From Desulfomicrobium baculatum DSM 4028 (GTDB lineage Bacteria > Desulfobacterota > Desulfovibrionia > Desulfovibrionales > Desulfomicrobiaceae), in assembly GCF_000023225.1 (NCBI RefSeq), contig NC_013173.1:2234501-2298500 (forward strand): a stretch of DNA of 64,000 nt, given 5' to 3'. Shown one piece after another: positions 7,952 to 17,311 of this stretch (positions within the stretch are counted from its first letter, which is position 1; every line of letters starts with the position of its first letter). The notes beneath the pieces are model-generated. The model saw nothing but the letters and a program-made list of their open reading frames with translations, ran no database searches and was not told the origin of the DNA. A program made the position numbers and the translations under genes.

Positions 7952-8309
7952 GCGGAGCCGGACAGGCTGTCGCTGCCGATCGCAAGATTGGGAGAGGAAA
8001 GTCCGGACACCACAGGGCAGGATGCTGGATAACGTCCAGCGGGGGCGACCCCGGGACAGTGCCACAGAAACAAACCGCCCGGGCTTCATGTCCGGGTAAG
8101 GGTGAAAAGGTGGGGTAAGAGCCCACCAGTTGTCGCGGTGACGCGGCAAGCTAGGTAAACCCCATCCGGTGCAAGACCAAATAGGAAGGTGGCCGGCCCG
8201 GTCACGACCCTTCGGGTAGGTTGCTGGAGACGGCGGGTAACCGCCGCCCTAGAGGAATGACAGCCGCCCGGCAACGGGCACAGAATCCGGCTTATCGTCC
8301 GGCTCCGTA
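7952..8309 (+). ncRNA. rnpB: RNase P RNA (class A)
   Basis: The bacterial RNase P RNA core is readable: GAGGAAAGTCCGGAC near 7993, ACAGTGCCACAGAAA near 8056, and the 3' core AGAGGAATGACAGCC near 8251 with TTATCGTCCGGCTCC at the end. The 5' GCGGAGCCGG (7952-7961) closes stem P1 with CCGGCTCCGT (8299-8308). A T-run at 8310-8316 follows directly and probably ends the transcript. The RNA is the catalytic component for tRNA 5' maturation. It lies 6 bases after the zinc-ribbon gene and 11 before ispDF, so the three are tightly packed. Confidence 0.97.
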
Positions 8310-8319
8310 TTTTTTGATA

Positions 8320-9510
8320 ATGACACACTCACTTTGGACCATAATCCTGGCTGCGGGCCAGGGTTCGCGTCTGGCTCCGGCAACGGGCGGCACACGCAAA
8401 CAGTTTCTGCACCATGAGGGACATCCCCTCTATTGGCGCAGCGTCCTGACCATGTCCGCAGTGCCTGCACTTGCGGGCGTGGTCCTTGTTTTTCCGGCCC
8501 AAGAGCTGGACCTGCGCAGCGCTGAACTCGAAACCCTCAAAAACATCGCGGACCCGGGCGTTCGCATCCTGGCTGTCTGTGGCGGAGACAGAAGACAGGA
8601 CTCCGTGCGCTTGGGCCTGGCAGCCCTGCCCCGGGATTGCACCCGGGTGCTTGTGCACGACAGCGCGCGCCCCTTTTTCACGCCCGCCCTCGTACAGGCC
8701 CTCCTTGCAGGCCTGACGGATGAGGACTGCGGCGTCATTCCCGTCATCCCCGTCACGGACACGATCAAACAGGTCGAAAACAACCTGGTCCTGTCCACGC
8801 TCGCGCGCGAAACCCTGCGTGCGGTCCAGACACCGCAGCTTTTTCCGGTCGACCTGCTGCGCCGGGTACACGAACAGGCCCTGGCGGAAGACTGGACGGT
8901 CACGGACGACGCCAGCATGTTCGAACGCGCCGGCCTCACCATCCGGACCGTGCCCGGCGAGACCGCCAATCTGAAGATCACAACCCCGGAGGACCTGCGC
9001 GTGCTCGCCACCCACCCCCCACTGCCCGTGCCCTGTACCGGATTCGGCTACGACGTGCATGCCTACGGCGGCAACCGGCCCATGGTCCTGGGCGGCATGC
9101 CCATCGCCGGGGCCCCTTTCGTCAAGGCGCACTCAGACGGCGACGTGCTCCTGCACGCCCTCTGCGACGCCATCCTCGGCTGCCTCGGCCTGGGGGACAT
9201 CGGCGAACATTTTCCGGACAGCGACGAGCGCTTCGAGAACATCTCCTCCGCCATCCTGCTGTCGGAGGTCATGGACAAAGCTCGCGCGTTGGGACTTTGC
9301 ATCACCCATGTCGACCTGACCGTTATCGCCCAGACCCCGCGCCTGGCTCCGCACAAGGCGGCCATCCGCGGCAACGTGGCGCGCCTGCTTGAGCTTTGTG
9401 ACCAGCAGGTCAATGTCAAGGCGACCACGGAAGAACACCTGGGCTTCACCGGCCGCAAGGAAGGAATCAAGGCCGTGGCCGTCGTCACGGGGGCAAGGAC
9501 GCGTCCATGA
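8320..9510 (+). CDS. ispDF: Bifunctional IspD-IspF (MEP isoprenoid pathway)
   Basis: A 396-residue fusion of 2-C-methyl-D-erythritol 4-phosphate cytidylyltransferase and MECDP synthase, the third and fifth steps of the non-mevalonate isoprenoid route. The IspD part (1-230) shows ILAAGQGSRL, VHDSARPF and VTDDASMFE. The IspF part (239-396) has the metal ligands of GFGYDVHAYG and HSDGDVLLHALCDAILG, GDIGEHFPDSD, and KATTEEHLGFTGRKEG. ATG 8320 is the only sensible start, although the frame is open back into rnpB. There is no recognisable ribosome binding site, and the start codon lies 11 bases from the rnpB 3' end. Its TGA overlaps the gltX ATG (ATGA), so translation is probably coupled. Confidence 0.95.
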   Translation: MTHSLWTIILAAGQGSRLAPATGGTRKQFLHHEGHPLYWRSVLTMSAVPALAGVVLVFPAQELDLRSAELETLKNIADPGVRILAVCGGDRRQDSVRLGLAALPRDCTRVLVHDSARPFFTPALVQALLAGLTDEDCGVIPVIPVTDTIKQVENNLVLSTLARETLRAVQTPQLFPVDLLRRVHEQALAEDWTVTDDASMFERAGLTIRTVPGETANLKITTPEDLRVLATHPPLPVPCTGFGYDVHAYGGNRPMVLGGMPIAGAPFVKAHSDGDVLLHALCDAILGCLGLGDIGEHFPDSDERFENISSAILLSEVMDKARALGLCITHVDLTVIAQTPRLAPHKAAIRGNVARLLELCDQQVNVKATTEEHLGFTGRKEGIKAVAVVTGARTRP

Positions 9511-10967
9511 CCAATTTCAAGACCGGCGGCCCCTGGATCACCCGCTTCGCCCCCAGCCCCACCGGAGCACTGCATCTGGGCAACGTGCGCACGGCTATCC
9601 TGAACCACCTTCTGGCAAAGCAAAGCGGCGGGAAATTTCTGCTGCGCCTTGAGGATACGGATCAGGAACGCTCCACCTTCGCCGCCGAAGCCGCCATCCT
9701 GTGGTCCATGTCCTGGCTCGGGCTTGTTCCCGATGAACCGGTGCGCCACCAGAGCCTGCGCCTTGATCTTTACCGCAGGGCCGTGGACAGACTCATGGCG
9801 GAAGGCCGGGCCTACCCGTGCTTCTGCACCGATGCCGAGCTGGAACAGGACCGCAAGGACGCCGCAGCCAAGAACCTCCCCCCCCGCTACAGCGGTCGCT
9901 GCGCACGCATGTCGGCCGATGAGCGTGCCGAAAAACTGAACCGTGGTGATGCCCACGCCATCCGCTTCCGTCTGCCCGAAAAGACGGAAGTCGGCTTCAC
10001 GGACCTCATCAAGGGGCAAGTGTCCATTCCGGCGGGGGCGTTCGGAGATTTCGTGCTGCTGCGCTCAAACGGCTGGCCAAGCTACAATCTGGCCGTGGTC
10101 GTCGATGACGCTGACATGGGCGTCAATCTGGTGCTGCGCGGCGAGGACCACCTGACCAACACGGCCCGCCAGATCCTGCTCTATGATGCCCTGCGCCTCA
10201 CGGCTCCATCGTTTGCCCATCACGGCCTGCTCATGGACGCGGACGGCAAGAAGCTCTCCAAGCGCAGCGGGGCGTTAAGCATCCCCGAGTGCATGGAAAT
10301 GGGCCTTGAACCCCTGGCCGTGGTCCAGTACCTGGCATCCCTGTCCGGGGCTTTGCCGACAAAGAATATTTTTGCGTCCCGTGACGAGATGGCCCGGGCG
10401 TTCAACCCCTTTGCGCTTGGCCGTGGCAACGCGGTCATGAGTCTGGATGAACTCAACGCCTTGAGCGCGCGCGTTTTCCGGGCAGCGGACCTCGCGGATC
10501 AGGTCCGTGAACTTGACGAATTCCTGCCCGCAGGTAACGCTTGGCACGACATCGACCCGCAAACCCGCCGGCACCTGCTGGCCAGCCTGCGCGAAAACGC
10601 GGCGAACATGCAGGAGCTGCGCGCCCTGCTGCCTCTTTTCACGGAAAAGGAAACCCGCTTTACCCCCAGCGCGCTGACCGAATTGGCCGCCAGCCTGCCG
10701 GTTCTTGACGCGCTTGACCACGCCATGTCCGAGCATAACCCGGACGCAAGCCTGCAAAAGGACGACGCAAGCGCCGTGCTGCGCCGCATAAGCCAGGAAG
10801 CCGGGGTCAAGGGCCGTCAGCTTTACCACCCCATACGTCTGGCCCTGACCGGCAGCGACAGCGGACCGGAGCTGGCGACTCTGCTTTCGCTTTTGCCGGC
10901 AGCTCTGATCAGAGAACGCACCCAAACGGTGCTGAACATATTTTCCCATCGCAACCACAAGGAATGA
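9507..10967 (+). CDS. gltX: Glutamyl-tRNA synthetase
   Basis: A class I aminoacyl-tRNA synthetase of 486 residues, the usual length. The HIGH-type motif is in FAPSPTGALHLGNVRTA at the N-terminus, and the KMSKS equivalent is DGKKLSKRSG near residue 250. Catalytic fold residues SYNLAVVVDDADMG and VLRGEDHL are intact, and a helical anticodon-binding domain fills the C-terminal third. Whether it also charges tRNA-Gln, as many deltaproteobacterial enzymes do, cannot be decided here. ATG overlaps the ispDF stop by four bases, and its own TGA overlaps the cysS ATG in the same way, making ispDF-gltX-cysS one translational unit. Confidence 0.97.
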   Translation: MTNFKTGGPWITRFAPSPTGALHLGNVRTAILNHLLAKQSGGKFLLRLEDTDQERSTFAAEAAILWSMSWLGLVPDEPVRHQSLRLDLYRRAVDRLMAEGRAYPCFCTDAELEQDRKDAAAKNLPPRYSGRCARMSADERAEKLNRGDAHAIRFRLPEKTEVGFTDLIKGQVSIPAGAFGDFVLLRSNGWPSYNLAVVVDDADMGVNLVLRGEDHLTNTARQILLYDALRLTAPSFAHHGLLMDADGKKLSKRSGALSIPECMEMGLEPLAVVQYLASLSGALPTKNIFASRDEMARAFNPFALGRGNAVMSLDELNALSARVFRAADLADQVRELDEFLPAGNAWHDIDPQTRRHLLASLRENAANMQELRALLPLFTEKETRFTPSALTELAASLPVLDALDHAMSEHNPDASLQKDDASAVLRRISQEAGVKGRQLYHPIRLALTGSDSGPELATLLSLLPAALIRERTQTVLNIFSHRNHKE

Positions 10968-12427
10968 GCATGCAGATCTACAATAGCCTTACCAGGAAAA
11001 AAGAAGAATTCATCCCGCTCAAACCCGGCCATGTGTCCATGTATGTCTGCGGCATCACGGCCTACGACTACTGTCACATCGGACACGCACGCTCCGCCGT
11101 GGTCTTCGACGTCCTGGTCCGTTACCTGCGCTACATCGGCATGCAGGTCACTTTTGTGCGCAACTTCACCGACGTGGACGACAAGATCATAAATCGCGCC
11201 AACCGCGAGGGCACGGATTTCGAAAGCATCGCCCGCTCCTACATCGACGCCTTCTACACCGACATGGATCGCCTTGGCATCCTGCGGGCCGACATCGAGC
11301 CCAAGGCCACCGAGCACATCAAAGAGATGATCGAACTCTGCGAAAATCTCATCGCCAAGAAGCACGCCTACTCCACTCCCAGCGGCGACGTCTATTTTCG
11401 GGTCCGCTCCTACGCCGACTATGGCAAGCTTTCCGGCCGCAACATCGAAGACCTCATGTCCGGGGCACGCATCGAACCCGGCGAGGAAAAAGAAGATCCG
11501 CTCGACTTCGCTCTCTGGAAAGGAGCAAAACCCGGCGAACCTTCCTGGCCCAGTCCCTGGGGACCGGGTCGCCCGGGCTGGCACATTGAATGCTCGGCCA
11601 TGAGCGAACGCTACCTGCCCCTGCCTTTCGACATCCACGGCGGCGGACAGGACCTGGCCTTCCCGCACCACGAAAACGAGCGGGCCCAGACCGAGGCGGC
11701 CACGGACAAGCAGTTTGTGCGCTACTGGGTCCACAATGGTTTCGTGCAGATCAATTCGGAGAAGATGTCCAAGTCTCTCAACAACTTCGTGACCATTCGC
11801 GACATCCTGGCCAACTACCTGCCCGAGGTGCTGCGCTTCTTTCTCATCACCAAGCACTACCGCAGCCCCCTGGACTACACCTCCGACGCTCTGGAAGAAT
11901 CCGAACGCGCATTGAAGCGCATCTACCTGACCAAGACCGCCGCCGAGGCCCACGTAGCCGGCACCAAATGGACCGCCACGCCTCTTCCGGCCGAAATCGT
12001 GGTCGAGGCCACCGCTCTGGAAGCCAAGTGGGACGATTCCATGGCCGACGACATGAACACGGCCGCGGCCCTGGGGCATGTTTTTGTGCTAATGAAGATC
12101 GTCAACCGCATCCTGGAAGACAAGACCCTCAAGAAATCTGAACAGGGTCGGGACATGATTCGCCACGCCCTCAAGCTGTTCGAACGCTGGGGAGAGGTGC
12201 TGGGCCTTTTTCTCATGCCCAGCAGCGATTTTTTAACCCAACTCAAAGAAAGCCGGGTCCTGCGCAGGAAAATCGACACGGATCTGGTGCAGACCAAGCT
12301 GCAGGAACGAAAAGAAGCGCGCGCGGCCAAGGACTTTGCCCGTTCCGACGCCATCCGTGATGAACTTCTTGCGCTGGGAGTGACCATCCAGGACACGGCC
12401 CAAGGCGTTCAGTGGGACGTTGAGTAA
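10964..12427 (+). CDS. cysS: Cysteinyl-tRNA synthetase
   Basis: A 487-residue class I synthetase. The zinc-binding and HIGH region reads [19 protein letters not shown]; other zinc ligands lie in WHIECSAM and the [15 protein letters not shown] segment. [11 protein letters not shown] is the KMSKS loop near 265. The C-terminal DALR and anticodon-binding helices end in [12 protein letters not shown]. It starts at the ATG overlapping the gltX stop (10964); a second in-frame ATG lies two codons on. It is the last gene of the rnpB-side cluster, closed by the terminator at 12466-12492. Confidence 0.97.
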   Translation: MSMQIYNSLTRKKEEFIPLKPGHVSMYVCGITAYDYCHIGHARSAVVFDVLVRYLRYIGMQVTFVRNFTDVDDKIINRANREGTDFESIARSYIDAFYTDMDRLGILRADIEPKATEHIKEMIELCENLIAKKHAYSTPSGDVYFRVRSYADYGKLSGRNIEDLMSGARIEPGEEKEDPLDFALWKGAKPGEPSWPSPWGPGRPGWHIECSAMSERYLPLPFDIHGGGQDLAFPHHENERAQTEAATDKQFVRYWVHNGFVQINSEKMSKSLNNFVTIRDILANYLPEVLRFFLITKHYRSPLDYTSDALEESERALKRIYLTKTAAEAHVAGTKWTATPLPAEIVVEATALEAKWDDSMADDMNTAAALGHVFVLMKIVNRILEDKTLKKSEQGRDMIRHALKLFERWGEVLGLFLMPSSDFLTQLKESRVLRRKIDTDLVQTKLQERKEARAAKDFARSDAIRDELLALGVTIQDTAQGVQWDVE

Positions 12428-12465
12428 AATACTGCACGGGCCACCTGCCCCGGAAGGTAACCGAC

Positions 12466-12492
12466 AAAAAGGCCGCGCAGTGCGGCCTTTTT
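12466..12492. terminator. Bidirectional intrinsic terminator
   Basis: AAAAAGGCCGC (12466-12476) and GCGGCCTTTTT (12482-12492) form an 11-bp stem with A/T-rich ends on both strands. It lies between convergent cysS and the AsmA gene and serves both. Confidence 0.92.
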
Positions 12493-12511
12493 GATTTTGA
12501 TCAAAAAGCTG

Positions 12512-14560
12512 TTATTTGAAGAGGTTCTTCAAGCCCTCCACGCCCTTGTTCAGGCCCGAGCCCACGCCTTTCAAAACATCCTGCACGGCCTGACCGCCGC
12601 GCAAACCCAAGGCCCGCAAAACAGCTTCCATGTCGGGGCTGATGGTCGGCTCGCGCACCGGACCGCTGATCCGCACCGGAATGCTGTTCAAGCCAAGCGC
12701 GCCTTCATCGAATTGACCCTGACTCCCGGCAAGCTCGATCAGCAGACTGAAATCCATGACCTCGCGCACCAGATCCGTCTGACCGTTTCCGGTGACGCGG
12801 AAGCGTGGCGCAAGAAGGAAAAGATCGGGCGTCGTCTCCACCCCGTTGCTGATGCTCCCGCTGGCTGAAAGGACGGAAAAGACCGTGCGAGGCGATTCTT
12901 GCGGTCCCGGGGAGAGGCCTTTCACTTTGCGGATTCCATCACGCAGCAACTGCGAAACGTTCACCCCGCTTATGGCACCGTCAGTCACTTTGAAATCCAC
13001 TTTCCCCTTCAGATTGCGCCGCAAATCCATTGTGCTCCACCCGCTCGTATCGATGGCGGCGCTGCTTTGCATCGAACCCGAAAGGCTTTCCTGGCCATGC
13101 AGATCACGCAGCAACGGCCCAATCTGCAAACCTGAGACGAGATGGGACCACGTATACACAAGTGTCTGCCCACGCACATCCAGGGATCCCTCGCCCTTCA
13201 ACTGCCCGCCGTAAAGACCTGATTCGATTTCCTGCATGTCGAACAGACCGTCTTTGGCCGTCAGGCGAATGCGTGCGTCGGATACACGCAGATTGTACAC
13301 GGTAAGTGAATCCACTGCCAACGTCGCGTTCAGATTCAGTTTGCGCATCATCTTGACCGGCAATTCGATGTTTTCGTCCGAAGATCCGGAGGAAGCCTGT
13401 GCCTCGCCGGGATCGGAATGCATGCGGTAACGGTCCAGATTCAAGGTATCGAGGTGCAGATCGAGGTCAACCTGCGGATTTGTGCGGCCATGGACGGCGA
13501 CACGGCCTCTAAGCGCTTGATCGTCGATCACGAGCCGCAAATTCGTCGCCGCAAAACCATCCTGTCCTTTGGTCAATGTACATGAAAAGGCCACCTCTTC
13601 CAGAGCGGATGGGTCCTTAAAATCAGGAAAGGCCAACCCAAGCCGGGTAAATGCATCCTTTGGATTGAAGCGTGCCACATCAAGAACGCCATTGATGTCG
13701 GTACCGCTCGATGCCTGTGCCGAAAAACCGACATCAAGCCCCAAGCCCTGCATTCGTCCATTGTCGATCCGGCCGTCAGTAGAAAAAAAATCTGCCGAAA
13801 GAGATATGGTCTCAGGGCTGCCCGGCAGAGAATCTCCGGACAAAATGGCCTTCATGGCCAGATCCTCGACGCCCAAACGATCAAGGTCCAGAGTCGCTTT
13901 GGCGGAAAAATCAAGTTCTGCGGTGATCTCACCCCGCTTTGCCCGTGCATAGGTATCCACCACAAAAGGCACGCCGAAAGCAAAATCGGACACGTCCAGA
14001 CGAATGCCGGCGACCTCGAAATTCTCACCACTGCGCTGGTCGTCCCAGACAATCCGGGCATCCGAAACGTGCAGTCCGTCCACAATCAGCCCCGCCAGAA
14101 ACGGTACTCGTTTATCCCGGGCCAAAACAGGTTTATCTGGAGCACTTGCATCATCCGAAGGAGGAGTGGCAAGATCCATCCAATTACCGCGTCCACTCTC
14201 ATCTCGCGAAAGAAACAGGGAAAGTCCCTCAATATCGATAGCCACGACGTCCAACCGTGAAGAGAGAAGAGGCAAGAGGCGGGTTTTTAAGTGCGCTCCG
14301 CTCAGGGTCAAAAAGGGCCCGCTGAAACCTTGGCAGTTCCCAAGCTCAAGATCACTGATGGAAACGGACAGGTACGGGAAAAATTCCAGGCCGATATCCC
14401 CGGAAATGAGCAACTCGCGCCCGGTGTTATCGCGCACGGATTTGACGATCTGGGATTTGTAATCGTTGGGATCGAAGTTCAGCAGCAGCACTCCGGCCAG
14501 AATTCCGCAAACCACGACCAACCCCAGCAAAACGCGCACAGTCCAGATCCGTATATTCAT
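12512..14560 (-). CDS. AsmA-family protein (envelope lipid/outer-membrane biogenesis)
   Basis: A 682-residue protein with one N-terminal membrane anchor (about 6-28) and a long periplasmic beta-rich part. N-terminal LLLNFDPNDYKSQIVKSVRDNTGREL and GDIGLEFFPYLSVSISDLELG are classic AsmA motifs. The C-terminal AsmA_2-like region has MQSSAAIDTSGWSTMDLRRNLKGKVDFKVTDGAISGVNVSQLLRDG. Family members are thought to bridge the periplasm and move phospholipids or influence outer-membrane assembly. ATG 14560 has AAGGGG 8 bases upstream; a GTG at 14563 is one codon earlier. It is separated by about 220 bases and a terminator from the Rnf operon on the same strand, so it is likely transcribed independently. 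Confidence 0.9.
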   Translation of the reverse strand: MNIRIWTVRVLLGLVVVCGILAGVLLLNFDPNDYKSQIVKSVRDNTGRELLISGDIGLEFFPYLSVSISDLELGNCQGFSGPFLTLSGAHLKTRLLPLLSSRLDVVAIDIEGLSLFLSRDESGRGNWMDLATPPSDDASAPDKPVLARDKRVPFLAGLIVDGLHVSDARIVWDDQRSGENFEVAGIRLDVSDFAFGVPFVVDTYARAKRGEITAELDFSAKATLDLDRLGVEDLAMKAILSGDSLPGSPETISLSADFFSTDGRIDNGRMQGLGLDVGFSAQASSGTDINGVLDVARFNPKDAFTRLGLAFPDFKDPSALEEVAFSCTLTKGQDGFAATNLRLVIDDQALRGRVAVHGRTNPQVDLDLHLDTLNLDRYRMHSDPGEAQASSGSSDENIELPVKMMRKLNLNATLAVDSLTVYNLRVSDARIRLTAKDGLFDMQEIESGLYGGQLKGEGSLDVRGQTLVYTWSHLVSGLQIGPLLRDLHGQESLSGSMQSSAAIDTSGWSTMDLRRNLKGKVDFKVTDGAISGVNVSQLLRDGIRKVKGLSPGPQESPRTVFSVLSASGSISNGVETTPDLFLLAPRFRVTGNGQTDLVREVMDFSLLIELAGSQGQFDEGALGLNSIPVRISGPVREPTISPDMEAVLRALGLRGGQAVQDVLKGVGSGLNKGVEGLKNLFK

Positions 14561-14725
14561 CACAGTATCCCCTTACAGGTGGTAAAGCGAAAGGCTGATA
14601 TGACCACCAGCCATGACGAAAGCGTATAGCTCACAAACACCATAAGGGCAAAACATGTCGGAATAAAGGGAGGAAATATGCAGAAACGGAAAAACTGGAT
14701 AAACTGGAGTATCATTTTCTAAAAA

Positions 14726-14754
14726 GAAAAGCCGGCTTTTGGCCGGCTTTTCTG
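14726..14754 (-). terminator. Terminator of the Rnf operon
   Basis: GAAAAGCCGG (14727-14736) pairs with CCGGCTTTTC (14744-14753). Read on the minus strand it is followed by TTTTTAG, placed 26 bases after the apbE stop. Confidence 0.9.
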
Positions 14755-14779
14755 CTCGTTAGAATAATAATTCAGTGTG

Positions 14780-15793
14780 TTAGCTCCATAAAGGAGAAGC
14801 AAGGCGCGCACCGGAGGAGGTCACCAGCAGACAGGAATGACCGGGCAGCGATGAGGTCAGACGCAAAGCCTCGCGCGGTGACATGAGACTCAGCGACGTG
14901 GCCAGGCCGTCAGCCTGCATAACCGTGGGAGCCTGGACGCTCACGCTTCTGATGTACTGCGGGGAAGCGCCGGTCTCGGGGTTGATCAGGTGAGTCGATT
15001 TGCGGGAAGAATCAAAAAAGACTTCATAACCGCCGGATGTTGCCACGGCGCCCGAACGCATTTCGATGACGGCAGGATAATCGCCCTGCTTGTTTGGATC
15101 TTCGATGGCAATGCGCCACGGACGACCGTCACCTTTGGGCGAGCCCTGGACGCGAATGTCTCCGCCGGCATCGACCATGTAATGAGCAACTCCGAGCGCG
15201 CCCAGCATTTCTGCCGCTTTGTCGGCAATGTATCCTTTGGCTATTCCGTCAAGAGTCGCGCTCATCCCGGATGTGGTGAACTTCAAATCCGATCCGCTCT
15301 GCCGCACTTGGGTGGAATCAACCAGAGCCAGGGCCTCTTGAAGTTCCTTTGCGTCAGGCTGCCCCTTGGTGCGTTCCATGAGGTTGACAACAGGTGCCAC
15401 AGTCATGTCGAAGCGTCCACCGGATTGACGGTGCAGCGTGCTTCCGTGAGCCAGGACGTCCAGCAGTTCCCGCGGAGATCCGGAAAGGCGTCCGTGAACA
15501 TTCAGGGCGGACAAGGCGGTATTGGAATCAAATCGGCTCAAAATGCCGATCAAACGATTCATTTCATCAAAAGCGCGGCCAATGGCTTCTTGACCCTGAT
15601 TCTTACTTGGGGCCATGACGGTCATGCCGACAATCGTTCCCATGAGCATGCGCTTTTCGGTGGTCATGACCAAGCCGCTCGCAGCCATGGCCGGAAGCAC
15701 GCGCAACGCAGGAGCCAGTGCTGCTCCACCGGCGAGCACAGCCAGTTTTTTCAGAAAATCACGGCGGTCTTGAGTGTGGGTCCCATGCTTCAT
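14780..15793 (-). CDS. apbE: FAD:protein FMN transferase (ApbE), Tat-exported
   Basis: A 337-residue flavin transferase. It starts with a twin-arginine signal (RRDFLKKLAVLAGGAALAPAL), so the enzyme acts outside the cytoplasm. ApbE motifs are present: TLDGIAKGYIAD, YMVDAGGDIRVQG, AVATSGGYEVFF and THLINPETGAS. ApbE attaches FMN through a phosphoester to threonine of RnfG, RnfD, NqrB/C and similar proteins. Placement as the last gene after rnfB, whose substrates RnfG and RnfD are encoded upstream, makes its role clear. It lies 27 bases after the rnfB stop. Desulfovibrionales commonly carry apbE at this position. Confidence 0.95.
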   Translation of the reverse strand: MKHGTHTQDRRDFLKKLAVLAGGAALAPALRVLPAMAASGLVMTTEKRMLMGTIVGMTVMAPSKNQGQEAIGRAFDEMNRLIGILSRFDSNTALSALNVHGRLSGSPRELLDVLAHGSTLHRQSGGRFDMTVAPVVNLMERTKGQPDAKELQEALALVDSTQVRQSGSDLKFTTSGMSATLDGIAKGYIADKAAEMLGALGVAHYMVDAGGDIRVQGSPKGDGRPWRIAIEDPNKQGDYPAVIEMRSGAVATSGGYEVFFDSSRKSTHLINPETGASPQYIRSVSVQAPTVMQADGLATSLSLMSPREALRLTSSLPGHSCLLVTSSGARLASPLWS

Positions 15794-15820
15794 ATTTATG
15801 CTCCGATTCTGTGGCGTGGG

Positions 15821-16702
15821 TTAGGCGTTCAGGTCCGCGACATGTGATTCTTCGGGATAACGCGCGGGCTCCATGTCGGGCGCGGCCGACATCAACTCGG
15901 GATTCAGGCAGCGCAGAATATTGCGAGGACATATCTCCACGCAAATCTCCTTGCAGGAGGGACCGTAAGCCAGACACGCCTTGTGATCGATGGAAATGCG
16001 ATCATCGACCATGGAAATGCACTTGGCCGGACACTTCTTGATGCAGGCGCCGCAGCTGATGCAGCCAACTTCACAGACATCCTTAACAGCCTTGCCCTTG
16101 TCCTGGGATGAACAAAAAACCATGACGCGTGAGCGCCTGGGAATAAGCTCAAGAATCGAGTTCGGGCAGGTGCGCACGCACGTGCCACAGCTGGTGCATT
16201 TATCCGGCGCGATGTGGACCAAATCATTCTCGATCCACATGGCGTCAAAGGGACAGGCACGCACGCAGTCGCCAAAGCCGAGACAGGAGTACTTGCAGGC
16301 ATCGGGGCCGTCCTGAACCAGTTTGGCGGCGGCACAACTCTCAATGCCAAAGTAATCAAACTTTTTGGCGACATTGCCTTCGACTTTGATACAGCGCCTA
16401 AACGCCACCTCAGGATCGGAATCACCGGCGGCCTTGCCGGTGAGTTCCGCCACTTTGGTGGCGACATCAGGGCCGCCGGCACAACATTTGTTGGGCGGCA
16501 TGTCGGGGTCATTGATGACCGCTGCGGCATACGCTTCGCAGCCGGCAAATCCACAACCGCCGCAATTGGCGCCGGGAAGTGCTTCGGTGACAACCTCAAT
16601 GCGAGGGTCTTCCTCGACATACAACACTTTGGACGCAATGGCCAAAATACCAGCCGAAGCGAATCCCAAGCTGAAAAGGGTCAAAACGGATACAGTAATC
16701 AT
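15821..16702 (-). CDS. rnfB: RnfB, polyferredoxin subunit of the Rnf complex
   Basis: A 293-residue subunit that brings electrons from reduced ferredoxin to the membrane complex. One N-terminal helix is followed by the 4Fe-4S cluster motif GANCGGCGFAGC near 44-55 and a further Cys in MPPNKCCAGG. Several ferredoxin-type CxxCxxCxxxC motifs follow: CKYSCLGFGDCVRACP, CTSCGTCVRTCP and CISCGACIKKCP. A last Cys set (CLAYGPSCKEICVEICP) lies in the C-terminal part, so the protein carries more clusters than the gamma-proteobacterial RnfB (about 190 residues). It lies between rnfA (15 bases) and apbE on the minus strand. Confidence 0.97.
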   Translation of the reverse strand: MITVSVLTLFSLGFASAGILAIASKVLYVEEDPRIEVVTEALPGANCGGCGFAGCEAYAAAVINDPDMPPNKCCAGGPDVATKVAELTGKAAGDSDPEVAFRRCIKVEGNVAKKFDYFGIESCAAAKLVQDGPDACKYSCLGFGDCVRACPFDAMWIENDLVHIAPDKCTSCGTCVRTCPNSILELIPRRSRVMVFCSSQDKGKAVKDVCEVGCISCGACIKKCPAKCISMVDDRISIDHKACLAYGPSCKEICVEICPRNILRCLNPELMSAAPDMEPARYPEESHVADLNA

Positions 16703-16717
16703 AAAGGATTCTCCACC

Positions 16718-17293
16718 TTAGGCTATCATACCCTTGAACGCCATGAATGCCAGCGACATGATCCCGGCCATGATCAGGCCGATGGGAACCCCACGCATGG
16801 CGCGGGGAATCCTGGTGATCTCGAAACGCTCCCGTATACCTGCCAATACGACAAGCGCGAGCATGAAGCCCGTTCCGGCCGCAACAGCGTAAAGCAACGA
16901 AGTGACAAAATCATATTCTTTGCGCTGTACGAGGATCGCCACACCCAACACCGCGCAGTTCGTGGTGATGAGGGGCAAAAAGATGCCCAGCGCCTTGTAC
17001 AGAGGTGGAACCATCTTTTTAAGGAACATTTCGACGAACTGAACAAGAGCAGCAATAACCAAAATGAAAACGATGGTCTGCAGATATCCAAGATTAAATG
17101 GAAGCAGAACATGTTTTTGAATTAGAAAGGTGAACAGAGTGGCCATTATGGTCACGAAAATGACCGCAGCACCCATGCCGATGGAGACGCTCTTCTCTTT
17201 TGAACAACCAAGGTACGGACAGTTACCGAGATACTGAGCCAGTACGATATTGTTTACGAAGATGGCCGAGATGAAAAGCAAGAAAATATCCAT
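16718..17293 (-). CDS. rnfA: RnfA, membrane subunit
   Basis: A 191-residue protein with six hydrophobic helices, matching the NqrE/RnfA length. NNIVLAQYLGNCPYLGCSKE near 14-34 and TNCAVLGVAIL near 110 carry the two conserved membrane cysteines that, in Rnf/Nqr structures, coordinate an intramembrane 2Fe-2S cluster together with RnfE. The ribosome binding site AAGGGAG is upstream of the ATG. It lies between rnfE and rnfB with 15-18 base gaps in one operon. Confidence 0.97.
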   Translation of the reverse strand: MDIFLLFISAIFVNNIVLAQYLGNCPYLGCSKEKSVSIGMGAAVIFVTIMATLFTFLIQKHVLLPFNLGYLQTIVFILVIAALVQFVEMFLKKMVPPLYKALGIFLPLITTNCAVLGVAILVQRKEYDFVTSLLYAVAAGTGFMLALVVLAGIRERFEITRIPRAMRGVPIGLIMAGIMSLAFMAFKGMIA

Positions 17294-17311
17294 ATGCCGT
17301 CGCTCCCTTTT

